From: Cyanobacteriota bacterium
Lineage (GTDB): Bacteria; Cyanobacteriota; Vampirovibrionia; Vampirovibrionales; Vampirovibrionaceae
DNA: 64,000 bases
Assembly: GCA_019751815.1 (NCBI GenBank)
Contig: JAIEMW010000004.1
Span: forward strand, 725,933-789,932
Reading direction: 5' to 3'
Shown: one piece after another, positions 26,635 through 34,666 of the stretch
Numbering within the stretch: position 1 is the first letter of the stretch
Layout of the letters: each line of letters begins with the position of its first letter
Program-made: the position numbers and the translations under genes
Notes under the pieces: model-generated
Told to the model about the DNA's origin: nothing
What the model saw: only the letters and a program-made list of their open reading frames with translations
Databases searched by the model: none

Positions 26635-27195
26635 ATGACTGAAACAATTCAAAACATTGAAACCCCCGTGTCTTCCGAGACGCTTTACCAAGGCCGGGTG
26701 ATTTCGCTGCGAAAAGATTTTGCCCGACTCCCCAGTGGACTAGAAGTACTGAGAGAAGTGGTGACACACCCTGGTGGGGCTGTGGTGTTTGCGACCTTGC
26801 CTGATGGAAAAGTCCTGTTTGTCGAGCAATACCGCTATGCATTGGGGCACTCTTTATTGGAGCTGCCTGCCGGAAAACTAGAGCCCAACGAGCCGCCCGC
26901 TCTGACTATCCGAAGAGAACTGCTTGAAGAAACGGGCTACCAAGCAGACAATTGGGAAGAGATGGGAGCTGTCTATACCTCTCCGGGGTTTTGTAACGAG
27001 AAAATTTGGCTCTACAAGGCCAGTGGTCTAACACCCGCTGAAACACTTTGTGTAAATGGAGATGGGGAGGAAGAAACCCTAAGGCTTCATCAGTTAAGTG
27101 TCTCTGAAATCAAAGAAAAAGTAAAAAACCATCAAATTATGGATGCAAAAACACTGTGCTTACTGGGGTTGTGTCTGCCAGAAGCTCTCAGTTAG
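26635..27195 (+). CDS. Nudix hydrolase, ADP-ribose pyrophosphatase type
   Basis: 186 residues with a perfect Nudix box starting GKLEPNEPPALTIRREL and continuing LEETGY (Gx5Ex7REUxEExGU). YQGRVISLRKDFARLPSG and FVEQYRYALGHSLLELPAGK are typical of ADP-ribose/NDP-sugar pyrophosphatases. It would recycle ADP-ribose to AMP and ribose 5-phosphate in the cytoplasm. It is probably co-transcribed with the M20 peptidase. Its exact substrate cannot be read from sequence. Confidence 0.92.
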   Translation: MTETIQNIETPVSSETLYQGRVISLRKDFARLPSGLEVLREVVTHPGGAVVFATLPDGKVLFVEQYRYALGHSLLELPAGKLEPNEPPALTIRRELLEETGYQADNWEEMGAVYTSPGFCNEKIWLYKASGLTPAETLCVNGDGEEETLRLHQLSVSEIKEKVKNHQIMDAKTLCLLGLCLPEALS

Positions 27196-27214
27196 AGATT
27201 TTTATAGAGCATTT

Positions 27215-27625
27215 TCAGGCGTTCTGGTTAAATTTTGTGGGCGTTTTGACACTAAATCCCTTTGAGAACCAAAGGACACCCCGAAAAATCATACTGGTGC
27301 CAACGGCCAAGGGGACACCTGGGAGAAAGGCCCATAGTGGGGGAAAGGCAAGCCCCGCAACACCGGCAATTCCCGCAAAAATCCCTCCCCAGATGACATC
27401 TGAGAGAAACCCTTGTGTGTTGAGTCTGAAGAATTCGCGCAGCGCCCGAAATCCATTGCCCAGGCGGATGCGAAACGTCCCTTTTTTGTTATTTGTCGAA
27501 ATTTCGGGTTGTTGACTTGATGCCTCAGGCTCTTGAGCCGTAGCTTGTGGCGGTGTGGCCGCCTTGCTTCTGGCAGAAAATTTGGGGGTATAGGCAGGAG
27601 AAAAAGAGGAAATCGGACTTGGCAT
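27215..27625 (-). CDS. hypothetical two-helix membrane protein
   Basis: 136 residues. The N-terminal ~50 are polar and rich in Ser, Pro, Ala and Gln (low complexity). They are followed by a basic segment and two closely spaced hydrophobic stretches at about 78-110, with a GIAGVAGLAFPPLWAFLPG core and the signature PLAVGTSMIFRGVLW. It is probably an inner-membrane hairpin protein with its N-terminus in the cytoplasm. No family recognised. It converges on the Nudix gene. Confidence 0.65.
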   Translation of the reverse strand: MPSPISSFSPAYTPKFSARSKAATPPQATAQEPEASSQQPEISTNNKKGTFRIRLGNGFRALREFFRLNTQGFLSDVIWGGIFAGIAGVAGLAFPPLWAFLPGVPLAVGTSMIFRGVLWFSKGFSVKTPTKFNQNA

Positions 27626-27779
27626 TTCACGGTTCTTTCGTTAATGAAATAAAATTTGAAATTTTGGAATCATGAAAACAAAACCCTGGGCGCGGTTTTT
27701 TGTGCGCCTGATTTTTTTCTGAATTTGCTACAATGCCTAGGATGCGAGCTTGCGTGTCTTTAAGAGAGGTTTTTCAATC

Positions 27780-28514
27780 TTGTCACAGCCGAACCCCCGG
27801 ATATTTGTCGCGCTCGATGTCCCAACTGCTGAAGAGGCCCTGCAATTGGTCAGCTCGCTTCAGCACCTGCCGCTGCATTATAAGGTGGGCATGCAGTTGT
27901 TTTATCAAGAGGGGCTGCCTTTGGTGCAAGCCATCCAGGCCAAAACAGGTAAAACTGTGTTTGTTGACCTGAAACTGCACGATATTCCAACGACCGTTGC
28001 CAACGCAGCAGAGGTACTGCTGAAAAACGGGGTATGTTTCTTCAATTGCCACTGTATGGGGGGGCTTGAAATGATGCAGACCCTGGCTAAAAGAGTTCGC
28101 ACTGTCTCAGAATCCTTAACACTGCCAGAAAAACCCACGGTACTGGGGGTAACCGTATTAACCAGTATGGATGAAGCCGCGTTAAAGCGTGATCTTCAGG
28201 TGGGGCAAACGTCTGAGGACTATGTTGTGAGTCTGGCCAGGATGGCCCAAGATGCAGGGCTCTCAGGGGTCGTTTGCTCAGCCCGTGAGGTAGCGGCTTT
28301 GCGAGCAGCTTGCGGGAATGATTTTGTATTGCTAACACCGGGTATCCGGCTTGACAGTGGTGATCATCAAGATCAAAAACGGGTGATGACCCCGATACAA
28401 GCGCTTCAAAACGGGGCCAGTGATCTGGTGATTGGCCGCCCTATCACCCATGCGGCAGATCCTGTGCTGGCAGCAGAGGACATTATTGCTTCATTAGGGG
28501 CTATAGAGCTGTGA
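27780..28514 (+). CDS. pyrF: orotidine 5'-phosphate decarboxylase
   Basis: Last step of UMP synthesis. 244 residues from TTG 27780 (MSQPNPRIFVALDVPTAEEA), chosen because AGAGAGG lies about 9 bases upstream; an in-frame TTG at 27750 is less likely. The catalytic DLKLHDIPTTVANAA motif (DxKxxD), GVVCSAREVAAL, LLTPGIRL and the phosphate-binding DLVIGRPITHA are all present, as in the shorter bacterial PyrF group. The stop overlaps the GTG start of the downstream amidase gene. Confidence 0.95.
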   Translation: MSQPNPRIFVALDVPTAEEALQLVSSLQHLPLHYKVGMQLFYQEGLPLVQAIQAKTGKTVFVDLKLHDIPTTVANAAEVLLKNGVCFFNCHCMGGLEMMQTLAKRVRTVSESLTLPEKPTVLGVTVLTSMDEAALKRDLQVGQTSEDYVVSLARMAQDAGLSGVVCSAREVAALRAACGNDFVLLTPGIRLDSGDHQDQKRVMTPIQALQNGASDLVIGRPITHAADPVLAAEDIIASLGAIEL

Positions 28515-30436
28515 AAATACACTGTGTTTATCCTCTAACGGGCCATAAAACGGCGGAAACGCAGACCTTCGTGATGGGCTCCGTCTCTGATTGGCAACCA
28601 GAGATAACGCAGCTTTATGTGGAAAACCTACAAGCAGCCACAAAGCTCATAGTGCCCATTCAACATGGGTGTTTTTCATTCCCGGTCTCTCTGGTGCCAG
28701 GGACACAAATGCTGCGATTGACTGTGCCACAGGTAGCTGTCCAAGATAGAGTCGATATTGAGGTCTGTTGCCTGAGCCACCCAGTAGACTATTTTGAGAA
28801 TCTTGATCATGTTCTGGCGAGTTGGTCCCCACTGGGTCAGGTGAAAGTCATTCCCGACTATACAGTGACTTTTACAGGGTATATACCCGAGCGCTGGCTA
28901 GATGTAGAAGGCTCTCAGGAGCCAGTGAGGTTATCTTTTCAGGAAAAAAAAACTCAGGCAGACTGCGCCCGTGGTCCTGATCATGAATGTTTCATCCCCC
29001 TGAGGCCAGATAATAAGCATGGAGACAGGGATACCCGCCAAGCGGTGTTTGCCGAACTGCATCAAGTGGCCCCCGTTTTACCTCTACGGGGCTATTGTTT
29101 TACGCAGTATCAATTTCCGAAATCATCTGCGGGAAGGTCTTTTACCGTTTCATTGGCTTTTGCAGGGAGACATCATCCTCTTCCTTTAGTCATTGAGGTA
29201 CTTTCTGAGCCGATTTTGGGAGAATTAAGGGACGTAAATAACCCCGAGAGTAAAATTATTACCCGTTACGGACCAACAGAACAGGCTGCCCGTGCCTGCC
29301 CGCTATTGCCAGGTACGCTGGTGCGTGTGCCATTCTTTCATCAAAACCCAGTGTCCAATAATTTCTTGAAAGAAACAGCCTATTCGGCGATCTCTCCGCT
29401 TTATTGGGTGCCAACAGAGTCAATTGTTCCCCTTCAGACAGTGTGTCATTCTCTACGGGAGCCTATCTTGCTGAAACTGGTGACGATCGAGACCATGGCT
29501 TACCAGAAACATACCCCCAAAAAAGCCGACCGTGTGCGAGTGACGATCCCTCTCTTGAGACAGCCTCTGATCGGGGTTATTTCCAAACCGGGTGGCGTCC
29601 TTGAAATTACTTTATCTGGGGTGCAGCACGCCTGTGACTTTATTCATTTTAAGGACGATACTGTACTCGATGTCCTCTTAGATGCATCCTTGGCGGTGAG
29701 TCAAACCGATCAGGTCGTATTAAATCTCACGGTATCGACTTTGGCTGGTTTTGACTGGACCTACGAGAATGGTGAACTGTGTATCGATCTACAATTTTGG
29801 CCAGAGTCCATAAAAGACTTGCGGGTTTTAATTGACCCCGGACATGGCGGGGAAGAACCAGGGGGTATTTCGATGACGGGGGTACCGGAAAAAACTCTGA
29901 ATGCGCTCTGTGCGGGTTACTTGCATCAAGCCTTTAAAACCCTGGGCCTCAATGATGAGCAGATTCAATTCACGCGCAGCCCCCATGTAGACGCTACGGT
30001 CACTTTGACTGATAGAGCAAGGATTGCCAAAGAGACGAGGGCCCATGTGCTAGTTAGTCTGCACCATAATGCCTTGCCCGACGGACGAGATCCTCAACAA
30101 TATCGAGGAATCAGCACGTACTATTACCACCCCTTTTCACGACCATTGGCGCTGGGGCTGTATCACGCGCTGACGCAAGCTGCCAATAGCGATGTATCCA
30201 ACAATGCATTCAATCCTATGCCTGGCTTTGGGGTTTTATTTGATAGCCTTGCGATGACCCGAATCACCACAGCCCAAGCAGTGTTGGTGGAATTGGGTTT
30301 TATGACCCATCCCGAAGACTCAATGCTGATTTACGATCCTGCTCATCAGGCGCTGTTGATGAGTGCACTGGCAGAAGCGCTGGTCTCTGGTCCTGCAATA
30401 TCCCACCGGCACCATAGCAGCGGGTTTTTAGCCTGA
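28511..30436 (+). CDS. N-acetylmuramoyl-L-alanine amidase (Amidase_3) with long N-terminal region
   Basis: 641 residues. The C-terminal ~200 form a zinc amidase that cleaves the sugar-peptide bond of peptidoglycan. LIDPGHGGEEPGG supplies the first His, PEKTLNALCAGYL the second-ligand Glu, LVSLHHNALPDG the third-ligand His, and VLVELGFMTHPED the catalytic Glu. About 430 residues of mostly beta-type sequence precede it, partly AMIN-like. No signal peptide is visible from the GTG start (MKIHCVYPLTGHKTAETQTF), although the substrate is periplasmic. The start overlaps the pyrF stop as GTGA. Its last 91 bases are antisense to the end of purD. Confidence 0.88.
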   Translation: MKIHCVYPLTGHKTAETQTFVMGSVSDWQPEITQLYVENLQAATKLIVPIQHGCFSFPVSLVPGTQMLRLTVPQVAVQDRVDIEVCCLSHPVDYFENLDHVLASWSPLGQVKVIPDYTVTFTGYIPERWLDVEGSQEPVRLSFQEKKTQADCARGPDHECFIPLRPDNKHGDRDTRQAVFAELHQVAPVLPLRGYCFTQYQFPKSSAGRSFTVSLAFAGRHHPLPLVIEVLSEPILGELRDVNNPESKIITRYGPTEQAARACPLLPGTLVRVPFFHQNPVSNNFLKETAYSAISPLYWVPTESIVPLQTVCHSLREPILLKLVTIETMAYQKHTPKKADRVRVTIPLLRQPLIGVISKPGGVLEITLSGVQHACDFIHFKDDTVLDVLLDASLAVSQTDQVVLNLTVSTLAGFDWTYENGELCIDLQFWPESIKDLRVLIDPGHGGEEPGGISMTGVPEKTLNALCAGYLHQAFKTLGLNDEQIQFTRSPHVDATVTLTDRARIAKETRAHVLVSLHHNALPDGRDPQQYRGISTYYYHPFSRPLALGLYHALTQAANSDVSNNAFNPMPGFGVLFDSLAMTRITTAQAVLVELGFMTHPEDSMLIYDPAHQALLMSALAEALVSGPAISHRHHSSGFLA

Positions 30437-31662
30437 ACTTCTCTGACCAAATGGTAAGCCTGCTCTTGGGCGTTAGATTGGCTGCTGCCAAGCCCGGTAA
30501 TATTGAGAATGCGTCCTCCTGAAATGCTCGCTTGGCTGTGAGCGTTTAGCTTGCTACCCGCATGAAATAGAAAAGAATCCTCTGTTAGTGTATTCTCGAG
30601 CAAGAGCGGACTGCCTTGGGCCTTTGTGTCCAGAGTGCCTGGGTAACCCGGAGCGGCCAGGGTCACTGTCACTGCGTAGGTGTTTGTCGTAAACCATTCT
30701 TTTCTCCCGGTCTGTTGAGGTAAAGTCCCCTCAGCACAGGCATAAAGGAGTGGCAAGAGGTCAACACTCAGTAAGGGAATAATGACCTGGGTCTCGGGGT
30801 CTCCAAAGCGGGCATTAAATTCAATCACCCACGGTGATAGCGAATTATTTTTAGACTCAATCATCAGTCCAGCATAAAGAATTCCCCGGTAAGGGGTTCC
30901 TCTTGCCTTCATAGCTGCCATAATAGGTTGAAAAATCTTTTTCTCAATGTCTTGATACAGCGCCTCACTGGCCCAGTCCACAGGTGCATAAGCCCCCATA
31001 CCACCCGTGTTGGGGCCTTCATTGTTGTCATAAGCCCGTTTAAAATCTTGTGCAGCCAACAGGGGTATGGCTTTCTCGCCATCACAGAGGGCGAGAACAG
31101 AGAGTTCCTTACCCGCTAAAAAGCCTTCGATCACCACGTGTTTATGTGAACTAAGCATGGACAGGGCGACTTCTTTGGCAGTCTGGTAATCCGGAGTGAC
31201 GGTCACCCCTTTGCCAGCGGCTAGCCCGTCAGCCTTAATCACATAGGGTGAACCCAGCTTTTCCATTGCGCCGACAATCTCTGCCTCATTTTGGCATTGA
31301 AAATACGGGGCTGTGGGAACACCATGGCTAAACATCACCTCTTTGGCAAAGGCTTTGCTACTCTCTAGGCGAGCAGCTGCTTGTGTGGGTCCAAAAATGG
31401 GAAGTCTGGCTTTTTGAAATTGGTCCACAATCCCTAGTGATAGGGGTAGTTCCGGTCCCACAACAGTCAGTGCTATCTGTTCTCGACTGGCAAAGAGGAG
31501 TAGGCCCTCAATATCATCGACAGGAATATCGAGTCGCTGTCCGAGTCCCGCCATTCCCGCATTACCCGGGGCGATATAGAGTTCGGTAAGCTTGGGGCTT
31601 TTGGCCAAGGCCAGTGCCAGTGCATGCTCGCGACCACCACTACCAATTAAAAGCACTTTCAT
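30346..31662 (-). CDS. purD: phosphoribosylamine-glycine ligase
   Basis: ATP-grasp enzyme of purine synthesis that makes glycinamide ribonucleotide. It has the N-terminal MKVLLIGSGGREHALALALA, VGPELPLSLGIVD, the ATP-grasp segments SPYVIKADGLAAGKGVTVTP and GMGAYAPVDW, and EFNARFGDPETQVIIPLL. At 438 residues it is about 10-15 longer than usual; the extra C-terminal residues (WDIAGPETSASASALINSA) lie in the part that overlaps the convergent amidase gene. It is downstream of the P-loop kinase gene with a 91-base gap. Confidence 0.96.
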   Translation of the reverse strand: MKVLLIGSGGREHALALALAKSPKLTELYIAPGNAGMAGLGQRLDIPVDDIEGLLLFASREQIALTVVGPELPLSLGIVDQFQKARLPIFGPTQAAARLESSKAFAKEVMFSHGVPTAPYFQCQNEAEIVGAMEKLGSPYVIKADGLAAGKGVTVTPDYQTAKEVALSMLSSHKHVVIEGFLAGKELSVLALCDGEKAIPLLAAQDFKRAYDNNEGPNTGGMGAYAPVDWASEALYQDIEKKIFQPIMAAMKARGTPYRGILYAGLMIESKNNSLSPWVIEFNARFGDPETQVIIPLLSVDLLPLLYACAEGTLPQQTGRKEWFTTNTYAVTVTLAAPGYPGTLDTKAQGSPLLLENTLTEDSFLFHAGSKLNAHSQASISGGRILNITGLGSSQSNAQEQAYHLVREVQAKNPLLWCRWDIAGPETSASASALINSA

Positions 31663-31753
31663 CCAATTTGAATCCTATTTTTTAACTGGACACAGGCCCC
31701 AGCATAGCGCCGTTGCTGAGAGATTTCAAACAAGTCAACTGTAAAGAAGGGGG

Positions 31754-32320
31754 CTAAAAATGGGTGTCCCCAGAAGACCACTGCCTAAAAAAGTCTTGAG
31801 TAAGCCGATCAAAGTCTGCTCTGCTGCCGTTATTTTCCAGCACACAATCCCAGTCACTGTCTCTAATATCGTCTAAATCACATTCAGTCGGGTCATTCTC
31901 AGAAACAAGAAAACCACGAGTTTCTCTAACGCTTCGCTCTGCGTTGAGGCGAATACAGAAAGCACCGCGTTTTCTAAAGAAATGGTATTCATGTCGGAGC
32001 CTCATGTCAGAAACAATTGAGGGCACAGCGTCCTCTAACAGGGCGGTCAGCCAATAATTGGGATCTTGCGCTCTCCCCCAATCCCCCATTGCAATCAGGC
32101 CTGGGCGGTGGGTAGCCTTGTTCGTTTCTAGCGCTTCAAGACTCAGATCATGTGCTGCGGCATAGCGTCGCTTAATCGCACTGGCTATCGGTTTTTTTTG
32201 ATAGCCTGGAAACATCTGGCAGAGTAAGTCTGCCAAGACGTCTTTTCCAGAAAACTGTTTGCCGGAAATCGCAATAATGCGGGGCAAAGGGGAGGGATGT
32301 GGCGTTTCGGTTGGGTGCAT
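31754..32320 (-). CDS. P-loop kinase resembling animal-type phosphomevalonate kinase
   Basis: 188 residues with an N-terminal P-loop GKQFSGKD (20-27). The rest matches, in order, the landmarks I recall from animal phosphomevalonate kinase (PF04275 type): a YAAAHDLSLEAL segment, GDWGRAQDPNYWLTALL, VSDMRLRHEYHFFRKRGA, RSVRETRGF, and finally DPTECDLDDIRDSDWDCVLENNG. That fold belongs to the nucleoside monophosphate kinase group, so a dNMP or dephospho-CoA kinase role is also possible. No other mevalonate pathway gene is in the window. Function should be treated as unproven. Confidence 0.65.
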   Translation of the reverse strand: MHPTETPHPSPLPRIIAISGKQFSGKDVLADLLCQMFPGYQKKPIASAIKRRYAAAHDLSLEALETNKATHRPGLIAMGDWGRAQDPNYWLTALLEDAVPSIVSDMRLRHEYHFFRKRGAFCIRLNAERSVRETRGFLVSENDPTECDLDDIRDSDWDCVLENNGSRADFDRLTQDFFRQWSSGDTHF

Positions 32321-32349
32321 AAAACAGGCCTTTGTCTTGGGCTGGGACT

Positions 32350-32378
32350 TTAACGCTCGGATACTTTTAAGATATGAT
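32350..32378 (+). promoter_or_regulatory. possible promoter of the acyl-CoA dehydrogenase gene
   Basis: TATGAT at 32373-32378 is a good -10. The hexamer 17 bases before it (TTAACG) is only a fair -35. The position, 46 bases before the ATG and in the divergent gap with the kinase gene, is sensible. Confidence 0.3.
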
Positions 32379-32424
32379 AGCCGCTTGCCAATGGTTTCAC
32401 GAAAGGTTTTGCAGAAGGCTTTTT

Positions 32425-33567
32425 ATGTTTTTAACCGAAACACAGCTGGGCGTGCAGGCCCTGGCAAGGGAATTTGTTCAAAAAGACTTAAATCCTGTTC
32501 TGTCTGTTTTAGAAACAGGAGACTTAAATACATTAAAGGCCATGTGGCAGCGTATGGCGGATATTGGCCTGACAGGCCTGCCTTTTCCAGAAGAATACGG
32601 CGGGTCTGCGGTGGATAGTCTCTCTTATTTTTTGGTGTTAGAAGAAATCGCCAAGGCCTCTTCAGCTCTGGCGACCTCATTGTCTGTCCATGTGTCTCTG
32701 GGCGGTTTGCCGATTCTGTATTACGGCACTGACGATCAGAAAGCGCGTTATTTACCAGACGTTGTTCAGGCCAAAAAAATTGGCGCCTTTGCCTTGACTG
32801 AGCCCAATGCCGGGAGTGATGCGGGTAGCGGGCTGACGAAAGCAGAAAAAAACGGATCGGGCTATGTCTTAAACGGGAGTAAGCTCTTCATCACCAATGC
32901 ATTTATCGCCAGTTTCTTTGTCTCCACGGCTCGAACCAATCGTGAAATCTCAGGAGCCAAAGGCCTCACTGCTTTTCTGGTCGATACAGAAACACCAGGG
33001 CTCGTTATTCATGAAGGGGATGAAAAAATGGGCCTAAAAGGCTCTGACTGGGGAGAACTGACCTTTGAAGATTGTAAGGTGCCTGAGGCACAGCGTCTTT
33101 CTGAGGAAGGGGTGGGCTTTAAAATCTTTATGAAAAGCCTGGACATTGGCCGTATTAGTATTGGTGCCATTTCCTTGGGCGTCGCAGAAGCGTGTTTAGA
33201 TGCGTCGCTAGAGTACGCAAAACAACGATACCAGTTTGGTAAAACCTTGAGTGAATTCCAGGCCATCCAAATGAAGCTGGCCGATATGGCAATGCAGATT
33301 GAGGCAGCACGAAGCTTGGTTTATAGTGCGGCACGTCTTAAAGAGGCCGGACTCCCCTTTTCAAAAGAAGCCTCCATGGCCAAATGTTACGCATCAGAAA
33401 TGTGTAATGCCTGTGCCCGAGAAGCAGTCCAGATCTTTGGTGGTTACGGTTACACCAAAGACTTCCCCGTAGAACGGTATTTTCGGGATGCCCGAGTGAT
33501 GTCCTTATTTGAAGGGACCAGTCAGATCCAGAGAACTGTCATTGCCAAGCATTTGCTTAAGGGATAA
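32425..33567 (+). CDS. acyl-CoA dehydrogenase (short/medium-chain, Bcd-like)
   Basis: FAD enzyme that oxidises acyl-CoA to trans-2-enoyl-CoA. 380 residues from ATG 32425 (MFLTETQLGVQALAREFVQK), with AAGG about 8 bases upstream. Family signatures are FALTEPNAGSDAGSGLTKAE (FAD binding), YAKQRYQFGKTLSEFQAIQ and IFGGYGYTKDFPVERYFRDA. LFEGTSQIQRTVIAKHLL carries the catalytic Glu. The gene lies directly before pheS (6-base gap), an unusual pairing. Together with the thiolase and hydroxybutyryl-CoA dehydrogenase at 39221-41345 it suggests C4 or beta-oxidation metabolism. Confidence 0.93.
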   Translation: MFLTETQLGVQALAREFVQKDLNPVLSVLETGDLNTLKAMWQRMADIGLTGLPFPEEYGGSAVDSLSYFLVLEEIAKASSALATSLSVHVSLGGLPILYYGTDDQKARYLPDVVQAKKIGAFALTEPNAGSDAGSGLTKAEKNGSGYVLNGSKLFITNAFIASFFVSTARTNREISGAKGLTAFLVDTETPGLVIHEGDEKMGLKGSDWGELTFEDCKVPEAQRLSEEGVGFKIFMKSLDIGRISIGAISLGVAEACLDASLEYAKQRYQFGKTLSEFQAIQMKLADMAMQIEAARSLVYSAARLKEAGLPFSKEASMAKCYASEMCNACAREAVQIFGGYGYTKDFPVERYFRDARVMSLFEGTSQIQRTVIAKHLLKG

Positions 33568-33573
33568 GTATCT

Positions 33574-34647
33574 ATGACCTCAAACTCTTCGACGCAAACC
33601 ATGCAAGAGGCCTTAAGGCAGCTTGAAAGTGAGACTTTAACGGCTCTGGCAGCGCTTTCTGATGTTTTATCACTTGAAGAGCTGAGAGTCTCAGTACTGG
33701 GGCGGAAGGGCACGCTCACTCAGATTCTCAGAAGCTTAAAAGAGGTTCCTGCTGAAGAGCGTTCTGCTGTGGGTAGTATGGCAAATGGTATCCAGGACGG
33801 GCTGAATCAGGCGATTGATCAGAAAAAACAAAGTCTTCAGGCCTCCAAATGGCAGGCACAAATCACCACCGAAGCCTTGGATGTGACGATGCCAGGCCGT
33901 GTCCGGACTCCAGGAGTGCTGCATCCCCTGACCTTAGTGACAGAAGAAATCTGTGACATCTTCCGCCTGATGGGGTTTCATGTGATTGATGATACGCTGT
34001 GCCCAGAGGTGGAGACGGACTACTATAACTTTGAGGCCCTGAATTTTCCGGCGGATCACCCTGCCCGAGATATGCAGGACACGTTTTACACCCATGTGGG
34101 CCCGGAAGTTTTGCTCAGAAGCCAGACTTCCAATGCGCAAATTCGGCATATGGAGGCGCACCAACCCCCGGTTCAGGTGGTTGTGTCCGGACGGGTGTAT
34201 CGAAATGAAGAAGTCAGTAGCCGTAAAAATGTCCTCTTTCATCAGTTAGAAGGCCTTTGGGTAGATGAAAATGTTTCTATGGCCGACCTAAAAGGTGTTT
34301 TACACCGATTTGTGGCTTTGTTTTTTGGAGAAGAGAGACCCACACGGTTTCGTTCCAGCTATTTTCCTTTTACGGAGCCCAGTGCCGAGATGGACGTTCA
34401 GTGTATCCTGTGTACAGGGGCGGGATGCCGTACTTGCGGGCATCACGGCTGGTTAGAAATTCTGGGTGCCGGCATGGTTGACCCCAACGTGCTTCAAGGC
34501 GTGAAGATCGACCCCGAAAAATACGTGGGATTCGCCTTTGGGGTGGGTATTGAGCGGATGGCAATGCTGAAGTACGGTATTGATAATATTCGTGCTTTCT
34601 ATACCAATGATCAGCGCTTTTTAACCCAGTTTCGTGGCCTTTCGTAG
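33574..34647 (+). CDS. pheS: phenylalanyl-tRNA synthetase alpha subunit
   Basis: 357 residues. The N-terminal coiled coil (about 1-95, with the LEELRVSVLGRKGTLTQIL signature) precedes a class II catalytic domain. Motif 2 is in VVVSGRVYRNEEVSSRKNVL, followed by FRSSYFPFTEPSAEMDVQC, and motif 3 is GFAFGVGIERMAMLKYGIDN. A CxxC pair (CILCTGAGCRTCG) sits in the usual place. It forms the alpha2-beta2 enzyme with PheT, whose gene follows after about 20 bases. Confidence 0.97.
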   Translation: MTSNSSTQTMQEALRQLESETLTALAALSDVLSLEELRVSVLGRKGTLTQILRSLKEVPAEERSAVGSMANGIQDGLNQAIDQKKQSLQASKWQAQITTEALDVTMPGRVRTPGVLHPLTLVTEEICDIFRLMGFHVIDDTLCPEVETDYYNFEALNFPADHPARDMQDTFYTHVGPEVLLRSQTSNAQIRHMEAHQPPVQVVVSGRVYRNEEVSSRKNVLFHQLEGLWVDENVSMADLKGVLHRFVALFFGEERPTRFRSSYFPFTEPSAEMDVQCILCTGAGCRTCGHHGWLEILGAGMVDPNVLQGVKIDPEKYVGFAFGVGIERMAMLKYGIDNIRAFYTNDQRFLTQFRGLS

Positions 34648-34666
34648 CTAGAAAGAAGTATTGAAT

